Shown: positions 55,217-63,631, counted from the first letter of the stretch. The stretch: 64,000 nt of DNA from Polaribacter sp. SA4-10 (GCF_002163835.1 NZ_CP019331.1:3359573-3423572); one strand, 5' to 3'. The notes: generated from the letters alone by a model not told the origin. Numbers and translations: made by a program.

Positions 55217-55921
55217 ATGCTTGGTAAACTTTATTTAATTCCTACAACTTTAGGAGATACAGAACCTTTAGAAGTAATGCCTTTATCAGTTAAAAAAGTG
55301 GTTGAGCAAATTGATTATTATATTGTTGAGAATGAAAAATCAGCAAGAAGGTTTATCAAAAAAATCTCACCTAAAAAATCGCAACCTTCATTGCAAATAA
55401 TGTTGTTAGATAAATATGCAGAAGAGTTAGAAACTAGAACATATTTAGATGTTTGTAAGCAAGGAATAAATGTTGGTTTACTTTCTGAAGCTGGTGTACC
55501 TGCAATTGCAGATCCTGGAGCAAGTATTGTAAAAATGGCACATCAAAATAATATACAAGTTGTTCCGTTAGTTGGGCCAAGTTCTATTTTAATGGCGATG
55601 ATGAGTTCTGGAATGAATGGGCAAAACTTTGCTTTTAATGGCTATTTACCAATAGACAAGGCCGAAAGAAAGAAAGCGATTAAAGATTTAGAGAAATTGT
55701 CTAAAGACAAAGGTCAATCTCAGATTTTTATAGAAACGCCTTATAGAAATGAAAAGATGTTTGCAGATTTAAAAGCAGCTTTAACGCCAACTACTAGTTT
55801 ATGTATTGCTTCTGATATTACTTTATCAACAGAATACATTAAAACAATGTTAGTTAGTGAATGGAAACATCAACAACCAGATTTACATAAAAAGCCTGCT
55901 ATTTTTATTATTCAGAAGTAA
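55217..55921 (+). CDS. SAM-dependent methyltransferase, tetrapyrrole-methylase fold (RsmI-like)
   Basis: A 234-aa TP_methylase-fold enzyme. LYLIPTTLGDTEP, GLLSEAGVPAIADPGASIVK (SAM-binding loop) and LVGPSSILMAMMSSGMNGQ with FAFNGYLPID follow the RsmI order. RsmI 2'-O-methylates C1402 of 16S rRNA. This shorter flavobacterial form diverges from RsmI near the N terminus (TTLGDTE instead of TPIGNLED), so it may be a paralogue with another target. Confidence 0.85.
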   Translation: MLGKLYLIPTTLGDTEPLEVMPLSVKKVVEQIDYYIVENEKSARRFIKKISPKKSQPSLQIMLLDKYAEELETRTYLDVCKQGINVGLLSEAGVPAIADPGASIVKMAHQNNIQVVPLVGPSSILMAMMSSGMNGQNFAFNGYLPIDKAERKKAIKDLEKLSKDKGQSQIFIETPYRNEKMFADLKAALTPTTSLCIASDITLSTEYIKTMLVSEWKHQQPDLHKKPAIFIIQK

Positions 55922-56485
55922 TTAAATAGTCGCTAATCTATCTGCTATAACATTTGATACATTATAACCCGCAAACTTTTTTAAGTAAGATTGAATACTA
56001 GAACCATAAGCATCTGAAAAACGCTTATTTCCATTACTTCGTAAGAATTTTTTTACATTTCCAGCTCCACTTAAATGAGCAGCAGCTAAAATACCAGACT
56101 CGGTAATTTTAATTCCGTTGATGGTTTTACCAACTGAACGTTTAATGTCTTTTCTTAAAATCCATTTATTAACAGAACAATAAGCAGCAAATGCTTTTTC
56201 TTGTAATTCTGGATTTCTTAAAAATTCTTGTGTATTGTAAATTTTAAACCTCTCTAAGGTTGTTCTTCCAAATTGATATTTACCTAAATATCCTAAAGTA
56301 TTTACAACAGTATACTTTCCTTGAGATTCTTTAAAAGCAACAGCTTCTTTAAAACCTACAAAGTTTTTTTGTAAATAAGGAATGTTATAATTAATGTATT
56401 TTGGAAATGAAACGGTTTTTACATCAACAGAAGTTGCGTTGATAAAAAGTAAAAAGGAGCCAAATAAAAATAAAAACTTTTTGAT
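55922..56485 (-). CDS. Exported lysozyme-like/transglycosylase-like protein with no canonical start codon
   Basis: A continuous 187-codon frame ending at 55922, directly abutting the convergent methyltransferase stop. It begins with a signal peptide ((M)KKFLFLFGSFLLFINATS) read from an ATC at 56485, and the mature part contains AVAFKESQGKYTVVNTLGYL, GKYQFGRTTL, then ESGILAAAHLSGAGNVKKFL, which suit a lysozyme-superfamily muramidase with catalytic Glu in FKESQG. The frame holds no ATG, GTG, TTG or CTG at all; only ATC (56485) or ATA (56497) follow the upstream stop. A perfect TAAATTTGC -7 box lies at 56520-56512. It is a real gene with AUC/AUA initiation, or one that has lost its ATG. Confidence 0.7.
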   Translation of the reverse strand: MKKFLFLFGSFLLFINATSVDVKTVSFPKYINYNIPYLQKNFVGFKEAVAFKESQGKYTVVNTLGYLGKYQFGRTTLERFKIYNTQEFLRNPELQEKAFAAYCSVNKWILRKDIKRSVGKTINGIKITESGILAAAHLSGAGNVKKFLRSNGNKRFSDAYGSSIQSYLKKFAGYNVSNVIADRLATI

Positions 56486-56563
56486 AAGATATAATATTTA
56501 TGTTTTGCGGTGCAAATTTACTACTTGTTTTAAATATACCTATTTTCAATATGTTAAAGTTTT

Positions 56564-57460
56564 CTAAAAATATAAATAATGGAATTTAATTCGTCCTTTT
56601 GTGTTAATCTCAAATGTTGGAGCTGGTATTTTTATGAAATTAACAGCAGAAAAGATATATTTTAAGAATTCCGAATTTGTCTTTACTTTTGTCAAATCTA
56701 GATCTAAACTCAAATAAAATTGTCTGTAAGGAGCTTGTGGTGCTAGGTTTGATGGTGAGTTTTCTCCATATAACATTCCTTCTGCTCCATAACCAATTGC
56801 TAAATTCAGCCATTTTGGAAAGGTACTTTCCTTGTTAAAAGACCAAATATTAGCAGAAAGCCAATAAGTTTGTCCATTATAATCTTTTATAGCTTGTTGT
56901 AAAAAGTTTTCTCCAAAAGTAGTAGGTCTTTGTTTTGCAAAACCAGTTTGATGAAAAGAGTATTTTACAGCAATTCTTTGTTCATCCCAAAGCAATTCTT
57001 GACCAATTAGTAAACCTGTTCCTGCAGCATTTGCTAAAATGTCACCAGAAGAAGCTCCCCATTCTTCAGAAAAACCATCTAAAATTTCCATAATTGTTAA
57101 ACCAGCAAAACCAAAAGTTGCCCCGTAAATTAGTTGGTTCTTTTTAGAAACTCCGGCCCAATTTAACAATTCCATTCCTACTTTACCAACATAGTAAGAA
57201 GTCATAAAATGACCAACTTTATCCATTTGTTTCCATTGGTTATTATCATTTGTAAAATGAAAACCAGAACGAGGATAATTTTTATACCAAAGTTGATTTA
57301 TTGCGAGTACTGTTCCTACAGCAAAAATACTTTCAGAAAGTATGATAGCATTTCTTCTATGAACATTTAAAGTATCAGATTTTTTATAAAATGTTGAAGT
57401 TTGCGCAAGGTTTGATAAAGAAAAGAAGATGAACAGGAAGTAGAAAAACAATTTTTTCAT
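56564..57460 (-). CDS. DUF2279 (YfiM-like) exported protein
   Basis: A 298-aa exported protein with signal peptide MKKLFFYFLFIFFSLSNLAQ. The DUF2279 core is visible in MDKVGHFMTSYYVGKVGMEL (about 80-100) and MEILDGFSEEWGASSGDILA, with NAAGTGLLIGQELLW following. Several hydrophobic/beta segments and a C-terminal aromatic ending (KGRIKFHYLYF) suggest an outer-membrane-associated beta structure. Its ATG overlaps the mltG stop as TAATG. Function unknown; context suggests the cell envelope. Confidence 0.88.
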   Translation of the reverse strand: MKKLFFYFLFIFFSLSNLAQTSTFYKKSDTLNVHRRNAIILSESIFAVGTVLAINQLWYKNYPRSGFHFTNDNNQWKQMDKVGHFMTSYYVGKVGMELLNWAGVSKKNQLIYGATFGFAGLTIMEILDGFSEEWGASSGDILANAAGTGLLIGQELLWDEQRIAVKYSFHQTGFAKQRPTTFGENFLQQAIKDYNGQTYWLSANIWSFNKESTFPKWLNLAIGYGAEGMLYGENSPSNLAPQAPYRQFYLSLDLDLTKVKTNSEFLKYIFSAVNFIKIPAPTFEINTKGRIKFHYLYF

Positions 57461-58488
57461 TACCTATTTACACCTTGTTTATTTAACCAATTATGATATT
57501 TTGCTGCATTTCTATTGTGCTGAGAAAGCGAACTAGCAAAAGCGTGATAGCCTAATTTTTCTACATTTGCACACATATAATAATAGTTATGTTGCTGTGC
57601 GTTTAATACACCATCTATAGCAGAAATATCTGGCATTGCTATTAAAGTAGGAGGTAAGCCTTTATTTTTATACGTATTGTAAGGCGATTTAATTTCTAAA
57701 TCTGCAGTTAACACTCTTTTTACCGCGTAACCTTGTCCTTTCTTTTCTTTAATACAATATATAATTGTTGGGTCTGCTTGCAATGGCCAACCATTTTTTA
57801 ATCTATTTAAATACAAACCTGCAACAATTGGTCTTTCAGATTTTTGTGCAGTTTCTTTCTGAACAATAGAAGCCAACGTAATTACTTCATCTTTAGATAA
57901 GTTTAAATCTTTTGCTTTCTGTAATCTACTTTCATTCCAAAAACGATTGTATTCTCTTAAAATTTTATTTCTAAATTTTTCTGGAGAAGTAGTCCAATAA
58001 AACTCATAACTATTAGGAATAAAGATTTGTAATACTGATTTTTCTGTCAGGTTATTTTTTGATAAAAAGGCTTTATCTTTAAAGGTATTTAGAAGAGAAA
58101 TAGAATCAGTTTCTAATTGTGCCGCAATTCTACCCGCTAATTTTTCTAAAGTATCTTGATTGTTAAAAGATAATTTTACAGGAGTTTGATTACCACTTCT
58201 TAAAAGGTTTACAAGATCATTATTAGACATTCCTTCTTTTAAGATGTATCGACCAGCTTTTGGGTTCGAAAAATTTTTCTTGGCAGCAACTAAAAGAAAA
58301 GTATTAAGGTGTTTAGAGTAATCTGTAATATTATTTTTAATATCTAATAAACTATCTGTAGATTTTACATAAAGTACCGCGTCTTTTGTAATTGTTGTAC
58401 CAAATACTTTTTGATAGTAGTTGTATGTTATAATTCCACCAATTAAAACAATGGTAGCGATAACTGTGTATATAAATTTTTTACTCAA
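57460..58488 (-). CDS. mltG: Endolytic murein transglycosylase MltG
   Basis: A 342-aa inner-membrane enzyme that cuts nascent glycan strands. One N-terminal membrane helix (about 5-22), a LysM-like segment, then the YceG/MltG catalytic domain: ITLASIVQKETAQKSERPIV with the catalytic Glu (about residue 211), YLNRLKNGWPLQADPTIIYC and SPYNTYKNKGLPPTLIAMPD. It follows a GNAT gene by 31 bp and is translationally coupled to the DUF2279 gene. Confidence 0.96.
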   Translation of the reverse strand: MSKKFIYTVIATIVLIGGIITYNYYQKVFGTTITKDAVLYVKSTDSLLDIKNNITDYSKHLNTFLLVAAKKNFSNPKAGRYILKEGMSNNDLVNLLRSGNQTPVKLSFNNQDTLEKLAGRIAAQLETDSISLLNTFKDKAFLSKNNLTEKSVLQIFIPNSYEFYWTTSPEKFRNKILREYNRFWNESRLQKAKDLNLSKDEVITLASIVQKETAQKSERPIVAGLYLNRLKNGWPLQADPTIIYCIKEKKGQGYAVKRVLTADLEIKSPYNTYKNKGLPPTLIAMPDISAIDGVLNAQQHNYYYMCANVEKLGYHAFASSLSQHNRNAAKYHNWLNKQGVNR

Positions 58489-58519
58489 TGTATTTTTATT
58501 TTTTTTAAGAATTGCAAAA

Positions 58520-59050
58520 TTAGTCTTTTATCAATTGAAACAAAACTTCATGAATAAATTTTCCTTCGGATAAAATCCAATCCTTTTTAATGCCTACTTC
58601 TTTGAAGTTGTGTTTGTTGAAAAGTGACACGCTTTTAATATTGTCTAAAGTAATATTTGCAAATAATTGATGCAAATTTAAATGAGAAAACGAATAATTA
58701 ATCAAAAGTGATAATGATTCAGAAGCAAAACCGTTTTGTTGAAAGTCTGGATGTATTAGAATGCCAATTCCTGCTCTTTTATGCATAGGATTAAAATCGA
58801 ACAAATCAATCATTCCTATTTGTTTTTTTGTTGATTTTACTTCAATAATTAAGCGCAGTTGCTTTGCTTCAAAAATATCTAAATGTGCATTTTCTATATA
58901 TTGTTTCAAAATATATTTAGAAAAAGGAGTTTTAGTATGACTTATTTCCCAAAAAGATTCATTGTTTTCTATTTGATATAGAAAGTCTAAATCTTCGGGT
59001 TCTAAAGCGCGTAAGTTTATTTTTTCACCACAGAGGCTCATAGAAATCAT
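58520..59050 (-). CDS. RimJ/RimL-type GNAT acetyltransferase
   Basis: A 176-aa GNAT. LRALEPEDLDFLYQIENNES at the N terminus, then MIDLFDFNPMHKRAGIGILI and DFQQNGFASESLSLLINYSF (acetyl-CoA loop QQNGFAS), ending SLFNKHNFKEVGIKKDWI. It starts 3 bp after the GxxExxY gene (ATG at 59050 or 59041). The substrate, a protein N terminus or a metabolite, is unknown. Confidence 0.9.
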   Translation of the reverse strand: MISMSLCGEKINLRALEPEDLDFLYQIENNESFWEISHTKTPFSKYILKQYIENAHLDIFEAKQLRLIIEVKSTKKQIGMIDLFDFNPMHKRAGIGILIHPDFQQNGFASESLSLLINYSFSHLNLHQLFANITLDNIKSVSLFNKHNFKEVGIKKDWILSEGKFIHEVLFQLIKD

Positions 59051-59053
59051 AGT

Positions 59054-59482
59054 TTATTTTGGTAATTCTCTAAAAATATCATTTATAAAAGTCTTCTGTC
59101 CATCTTTAAAAATATTCAGGCAATTAAAGTTTACTAAAATTCCTTTTGGTGCTTTCAATAAATGCATATAAGTTATCAATTGTGCCTCAAATATAGGTTG
59201 AATTTCTCTTACTGATTTTAATTCTACAACTAAACAATCTTCAATTAGTAAATCAGCTCTTAATTTTGCTTCTATTACTTTTCCTCTATATTTTTTAGGA
59301 ATCTCTAATTTTGATAAATAAGTTATACCTTCATATTTTAATTCTTCAATTAAACATTGATGATAAACATTTTCTAATAAACTAGTTCCCAATTCTTTAT
59401 AAACATTTATACAGCACCCTAAAAAAGAATAAGTAATTTCATTTAAATATTGTTTCGTTATTGCCATACTTTTTTCATCCAA
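59054..59482 (-). CDS. GxxExxY protein (PD-(D/E)XK-like)
   Basis: A 142-aa protein of the GxxExxY family: the signature lies in ELGTSLLENVYHQCLIEELK. It also has a PD-(D/E)XK-type core (RADLLIEDCLVVELKSV, with Asp and Glu-x-Lys) and a Gln in IFEAQLITYMHLL, so it is a likely nuclease-fold protein. Function is not established. It is inserted between dapF and the GNAT of an otherwise cell-wall-related operon, 3 bp before the GNAT and 58 bp after dapF. Confidence 0.9.
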   Translation of the reverse strand: MDEKSMAITKQYLNEITYSFLGCCINVYKELGTSLLENVYHQCLIEELKYEGITYLSKLEIPKKYRGKVIEAKLRADLLIEDCLVVELKSVREIQPIFEAQLITYMHLLKAPKGILVNFNCLNIFKDGQKTFINDIFRELPK

Positions 59483-59540
59483 TATAATGAAAAAAAGATT
59501 TTTTTCTAGGTAAACGGTGATTCTATTTGGTCAATACTAT

Positions 59541-60311
59541 TTACACAGTAATATTTCCTTTAAAAACAAATGCTGCGGGTCCTTTTAAAAATACATTTGT
59601 ATAAACTCCATTTTCTTCAGTGAATGAAACCTCTAAATTTCCACCTTCAACAGGTAATTGTATGATATTGTTTTTTGTTTTTCCTGTTTTATGCATTGCA
59701 ATGGCAACTGCTGTTGCTCCTGTTCCACAAGCTAAAGTCTCATCTTCAACACCTTTTTCATAAGTTCTAACTCTAAAAGTAGTCGCATCTTTTTGTTCAA
59801 CAAAATTTACATTACTGCCAGGGTTTTTGTAAGAAGATCTAATTTCCTTTCCTTTTTCAAAAACAGGGAAATTATCTAAATTAGCAACCAGTTCAACATG
59901 ATGTTGTGTTCCTGTATATGCAAAAACATGGTTTTCATAAACTTCTACTTTATCAACATCTATCATTTTTAAAGAAACAATTCCATTTTCAATTTCAGCC
60001 AAATGTGCTCCATCAACAGCAATAAACTTTGTTTCAGAATTAATAATTTCTAAATGTTTTGCAAAAGCCACTGCACATCTTCCTCCGTTGCCACAAAAAG
60101 TCTGAGTCCCATCAGCATTAAAGTAAATCATTTTAAAATCGAAATTATCATCATTTTCAATTAAAATAATGCCATCTGCGCCAATTCCAAAATGTCTGTT
60201 ACATACATGTGAAATAACATTAATGTTCTCCTTTGGAAATTTTTTTGCTCTGTTATCTATCATAACAAAATCATTTCCTGTTCCTTGATATTTGTAAAAT
60301 TCTATATTCAT
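59541..60311 (-). CDS. dapF: Diaminopimelate epimerase
   Basis: A 256-aa PLP-independent racemase that makes meso-DAP from LL-DAP for lysine and peptidoglycan. Both catalytic cysteines are present: FCGNGGRCAVAFA (about Cys74) and ETLACGTGATAVA (about Cys199). The ATG at 60311 (MNIEFYKYQGTGNDF) matches the family N terminus; an in-frame start six codons upstream is less likely. First gene of the minus-strand operon, divergent from degP. Confidence 0.96.
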   Translation of the reverse strand: MNIEFYKYQGTGNDFVMIDNRAKKFPKENINVISHVCNRHFGIGADGIILIENDDNFDFKMIYFNADGTQTFCGNGGRCAVAFAKHLEIINSETKFIAVDGAHLAEIENGIVSLKMIDVDKVEVYENHVFAYTGTQHHVELVANLDNFPVFEKGKEIRSSYKNPGSNVNFVEQKDATTFRVRTYEKGVEDETLACGTGATAVAIAMHKTGKTKNNIIQLPVEGGNLEVSFTEENGVYTNVFLKGPAAFVFKGNITV

Positions 60312-60349
60312 TGGCACAAATATAATCATTTAGGCACTAAAAATAGGAT

Positions 60350-60409
60350 GTTAAAACACGGTTAAAAAGCGTTAAAAACAAGTTAAACAGATTTCTTGAA
60401 ATTGTTAAA
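60350..60409 (+). repeat. Five helically phased GTTAAA boxes upstream of degP
   Basis: GTTAAA occurs at 60350, 60361, 60371, 60382 and 60404, at spacings of 11, 10, 11 and 22 bp, that is one or two helical turns. They lie directly upstream of the degP -7 box (TATATTTG, 60414-60421). Candidate regulator-binding array or phased A-tract bend. Confidence 0.55.
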
Positions 60410-60413
60410 ATTG

Positions 60414-60421
60414 TATATTTG
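60414..60421 (+). promoter_or_regulatory. -7 promoter element of degP/htrA
   Basis: TATATTTG is a perfect TAnnTTTG box, 24 bp before the preferred ATG at 60446. A TTTC at 60392 is the closest -33 candidate. Confidence 0.55.
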
Positions 60422-60445
60422 ATTAATACAAAAAAAGATAACAAT

Positions 60446-61834
60446 ATGAAGAAATTTTTTAGTTTTTTGGGAATCGCAATTCTAGGAGGAGCACTAACTT
60501 TAGGTGGTTATAAAATGTTATTTAATGAGCAAGTAATTATAGAAAGAACTATTGAGCAGCCGATGCAAACTGTTCAAGCAAATTATAAGTCTACTTTAAA
60601 TACAGCTGTTACAAATGCTATTTCTACAGATTTTACTGTAGCTGCAGAAAAATCTGTTCATGCTGTTGTTCACGTTAAAAATACAGCAATTAAAACACAA
60701 GTAAATCCGTTAGATCTGTTCTTTGGAAATAATAATAATGGTAGAGAATACAAGCAAATTGGCACAGGTAGTGGTGTAATTATTTCTTCTGATGGATATA
60801 TTGTTACAAATAACCATGTTATTGATAGTGCAAGTGACATTGAAATTACTTTAAATAATAAGAAAAAATACAAGGCTGAATTAATTGGTACCGATAAAGA
60901 GAATGACATTGCATTATTAAAAATTAATGCAGAGTTGGATTTACCTTATATTCCTTTTGCAAACTCAGACAATATTAAAGTAGGAGAATGGGTGTTAGCA
61001 GTTGGTAATCCGTATAATTTAACATCTACCGTTACAGCTGGTATTGTGAGTGCAAAGGGAAGAGATTTAGAAGGTAATTCTGCAATTGATTCTTTTATTC
61101 AGACAGATGCAGCTGTAAATCCTGGAAATAGTGGTGGAGCTTTAGTAAATACAAGAGGAGAATTGGTTGGAATTAATACTGCAATTACGTCTAAAACAGG
61201 TTCCTTTATTGGGTATTCTTTTGCAGTTCCGTCTAACATTGCTAAAAAAGTTATTGATGATTTATTAGAGTTTGGAGCTGTACAAGAAGCTGTTTTAGGA
61301 ATTAATATTGATTCTTCTGATGCAGATATAGAAGGTGTTAAAATTGGGGGTTTATCTGAAGGAAGTGGAGCAGAAAAATCTGGATTAAAATCTGGAGATA
61401 TTATAACGAAAGTGAATAACGTAAAAATCTCTAAATTTTCTGAACTTCGAGGCCAATTAACAGCAAAAAGACCAGGAGAATTTGTAGATATTACGGTTAT
61501 AAGAGATGGAGAATTTATGACTAAAAAAGTTGAACTAAGTAAAAAAGATACTTTTGTCTCAAGAAGTTTTAATATTATTTTAAAAGACCTTACAAAAAAA
61601 GAGCGAAATACTTATAATTTAAAAGGAGGAGCAAAAATTGTAAGAAATGCCAATAAAAGCTTAGATTATTATGGTGTAAAAGAAGGTTATATTATTATTG
61701 AAATCAATAAAAAAGTAGTTTCTAATGCCTCAGAAGCCGCAAAAATTTTGGATACTTCTAATACAAATGGAACCCCTGTTTATATTGAGGTAATTAATTT
61801 AGAAGGAGAAAGAGAGCGTTATGCTTTTAGATAA
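60446..61834 (+). CDS. degP: Periplasmic serine protease, DegP/HtrA family
   Basis: A 462-aa protein with a signal anchor or peptide (MKKFFSFLGIAILGGALTLG). Trypsin-like catalytic triad: His in IVTNNHVIDSA (about 123), Asp in KENDIALLKI (about 153) and Ser in NPGNSGGALV (about 228). Two PDZ domains follow (about 285-365 with GLSEGSGAEKSGLKSGDIIT, and about 380-460). It is a periplasmic chaperone-protease for misfolded envelope proteins. The ATG at 60446 is preferred to a TTG at 60419 that would precede the signal by nine polar residues. Confidence 0.96.
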   Translation: MKKFFSFLGIAILGGALTLGGYKMLFNEQVIIERTIEQPMQTVQANYKSTLNTAVTNAISTDFTVAAEKSVHAVVHVKNTAIKTQVNPLDLFFGNNNNGREYKQIGTGSGVIISSDGYIVTNNHVIDSASDIEITLNNKKKYKAELIGTDKENDIALLKINAELDLPYIPFANSDNIKVGEWVLAVGNPYNLTSTVTAGIVSAKGRDLEGNSAIDSFIQTDAAVNPGNSGGALVNTRGELVGINTAITSKTGSFIGYSFAVPSNIAKKVIDDLLEFGAVQEAVLGINIDSSDADIEGVKIGGLSEGSGAEKSGLKSGDIITKVNNVKISKFSELRGQLTAKRPGEFVDITVIRDGEFMTKKVELSKKDTFVSRSFNIILKDLTKKERNTYNLKGGAKIVRNANKSLDYYGVKEGYIIIEINKKVVSNASEAAKILDTSNTNGTPVYIEVINLEGERERYAFR

Positions 61835-61859
61835 AATTACAGATTCGTTTTAAATTTAA

Positions 61860-61883
61860 AATCCTGATTTATAAGTCAGGATT
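61860..61883 (+). terminator. Terminator of degP
   Basis: AATCCTGA / TCAGGATT, 8-bp stem with an 8-nt loop, followed by five T then TATTT, 26 bp after the stop codon. Confidence 0.85.
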
Positions 61884-61890
61884 TTTTTAT

Positions 61891-61920
61891 TTACGAAAAC
61901 TTTACGAAATCGATTTCGTA
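61891..61920 (+). promoter_or_regulatory. Palindromic operator candidate upstream of gap
   Basis: TACGAAATCGATTTCGTA (61903-61920) is a perfect 18-bp palindrome with a central CG, of LacI-family type. An extra TTACGAAA half-site lies 11 bp upstream (61891-61898). The palindrome ends 16 bp before the gap -7 box, so it covers the -33 region. Confidence 0.65.
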
Positions 61921-61936
61921 TTAAGAAAAAATGAAA

Positions 61937-61944
61937 TACTTTTG
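61937..61944 (+). promoter_or_regulatory. -7 promoter element of gap
   Basis: TACTTTTG followed by C, a perfect TAnnTTTG(C) box, 30 bp before the ATG at 61975. Confidence 0.6.
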
Positions 61945-61974
61945 CGCGAAATTAATTTTTAGTTCAACACAACT

Positions 61975-63417
61975 ATGAAGACATTAGTAAATTATAACAA
62001 AGAAGTTTTATTACAAACAGATACAAGAAGGGCTACTGTAGAGTTTATCAATATTGTAAACGATTTATGGTATGATAAATCCATAGAACTTGTCTTGTTT
62101 AGAAATCCATTAGTAGATAAAAGAGCTAGTGAGGTTTTAAATTTAATAGAATACGCTAGAGAATTTGTGAGTAAACCAATCTCAATTCATGATGCTTTGG
62201 CTATTGCAAAAGCAATTCAGCAATTAGAATTACCATCATCAAAATTAGATATAGGTAAGTTGGCTTATGAATGTCACTTAAACCCTAAAAAATGCGTTGA
62301 TAAAGTTGCATTTGTAAAAGACAAGTTAAAAGGCGCTACAAAAGCTATAAATATTGAACCAAAAGATGTTGTTTTATATGGTTTTGGGAGAATTGGGCGT
62401 TTATTAGCAAGAGAATTAATGTGTAAAATGGGTAAAGGTTCTCAATTACGATTAAGAGCAATTGTAACTCGTGGAGAAATTAATGAAACTGTTTTAGAAA
62501 AAAGAGCTTCTTTATTAAGTATCGATTCTGTTCATGGAGATTTTCTAGGAACTGTTCAAGTAGATGCAGAAAATGATGCCTTAATTATAAACGGAACAAC
62601 AGTTTATATGATTTCTGCTAATCAACCAGAAGATATAGATTATACAAAATACGGAATAAATAACGCTTTAATTATAGATAATACTGGCGCTTTTAGAGAT
62701 GATGTTGCTTTAAAAAGACATTTAGTTGCAAAAGGCGCAAGTAAAGTTTTATTAACTGCACCAGGAAAAGGAGTTCCAAATATTGTTCATGGCGTAAATC
62801 ATATACAACACAGTCCAGATAAAGTAGATATTTTTTCAGCAGCTTCTTGTACAACAAATGCAATTACACCTATTTTAAAAGTTTTAGAAGATAATTTCGG
62901 AATTAAAAAAGGACATTTAGAAACGATTCATGCATATACAAATGACCAAAATTTGGTAGACAATATGCACAGTAAATACAGAAGAGGAAGAGCTGCAGCT
63001 TTAAATATGGTAATTACAGAAACTGGCGCAGGAAAGGCAGTTGCAAAAGCATTGCCATCATTAGAAGGTAAATTAACTTCAAATGCAATTAGAGTTCCTG
63101 TTCCTAATGGTTCTTTAGCAATTTTAAGTTTACAATTAAGAAGACCCGTAACTACAGATGTTGTAAATGCAATTATAAAAAAATACGCGTTAGAAGGAGA
63201 TTTAGTAGAGCAAATTAAATATTCTTTAGATAATGAGTTGGTTTCTTCAGATATTATTGGCTCAACTGCGCCTTCAATTTTTGATAGTAAAGCAACAATT
63301 ACAGATGGAGATTCAGTAGTGATTTATATCTGGTATGATAATGAATACGGCTATTCGCACCAAGTAATGCGTTTGGCAAAACACATAGCAAAAGTTAGAA
63401 GATTTACATATTATTAG
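61975..63417 (+). CDS. gap: Glyceraldehyde-3-phosphate dehydrogenase, long form
   Basis: A 480-aa GAPDH. Residues ~130-300 are the Rossmann domain (VVLYGFGRIGRLLARELMCK). The catalytic Cys is in AASCTTNAITPILK (about Cys292), and HAYTNDQNLVDN with RRGRAAALNMVITETGAGKA follows. An extra ~130-residue N-terminal segment, absent from the ordinary ~335-aa enzyme, is helical (EFINIVNDLWYDKSIELVLF). This long type is known in Bacteroidetes and some gamma-proteobacteria. It is likely controlled by the palindrome upstream and is monocistronic. Confidence 0.93.
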   Translation: MKTLVNYNKEVLLQTDTRRATVEFINIVNDLWYDKSIELVLFRNPLVDKRASEVLNLIEYAREFVSKPISIHDALAIAKAIQQLELPSSKLDIGKLAYECHLNPKKCVDKVAFVKDKLKGATKAINIEPKDVVLYGFGRIGRLLARELMCKMGKGSQLRLRAIVTRGEINETVLEKRASLLSIDSVHGDFLGTVQVDAENDALIINGTTVYMISANQPEDIDYTKYGINNALIIDNTGAFRDDVALKRHLVAKGASKVLLTAPGKGVPNIVHGVNHIQHSPDKVDIFSAASCTTNAITPILKVLEDNFGIKKGHLETIHAYTNDQNLVDNMHSKYRRGRAAALNMVITETGAGKAVAKALPSLEGKLTSNAIRVPVPNGSLAILSLQLRRPVTTDVVNAIIKKYALEGDLVEQIKYSLDNELVSSDIIGSTAPSIFDSKATITDGDSVVIYIWYDNEYGYSHQVMRLAKHIAKVRRFTYY

Positions 63418-63437
63418 AGTCCCCCACAGTGCAAATT

Positions 63438-63488
63438 CATTCAATAAAAATTGAATGTAGAAACCCGAAACAAATTTGTTTCGGGTTT
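63438..63488 (+). terminator. Tandem hairpins ending gap
   Basis: A hairpin CATTCAAT-AAAA-ATTGAATG (63438-63457) is followed by a perfect 28-bp palindrome AAACCCGAAACAAA / TTTGTTTCGGGTTT (63461-63488) with T residues after it. The second is the terminator. Confidence 0.85.
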
Positions 63489-63498
63489 TATTTTTGAA

Positions 63499-63625
63499 GC
63501 TATTTCCTGCTTTTCGCACTCGCTTTTTTGTTCTGCTGAATTTGGTTCAGCATCTCAAAAAGAGCTCAAACAAATGCTTCAATCAGGGCTAAGCTAGTTT
63601 GCCAATTTATAGAGAACATCAAGCT
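63499..63625. repeat. Dispersed intergenic repeat, copy 2
   Basis: Shares the order of blocks with 29300-29473: GCTATTTCCTGCTTTTCGCA, the perfect hairpin TGCTGAA-TTTGG-TTCAGCA (63534-63552) with TCTC after it, and CAATCAGGGCTAAGCTAG to AGAGAACATCAAGCT (63580-63625). It lies between the gap terminator and the next gene. Confidence 0.65.
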
Positions 63626-63631
63626 TTAATC

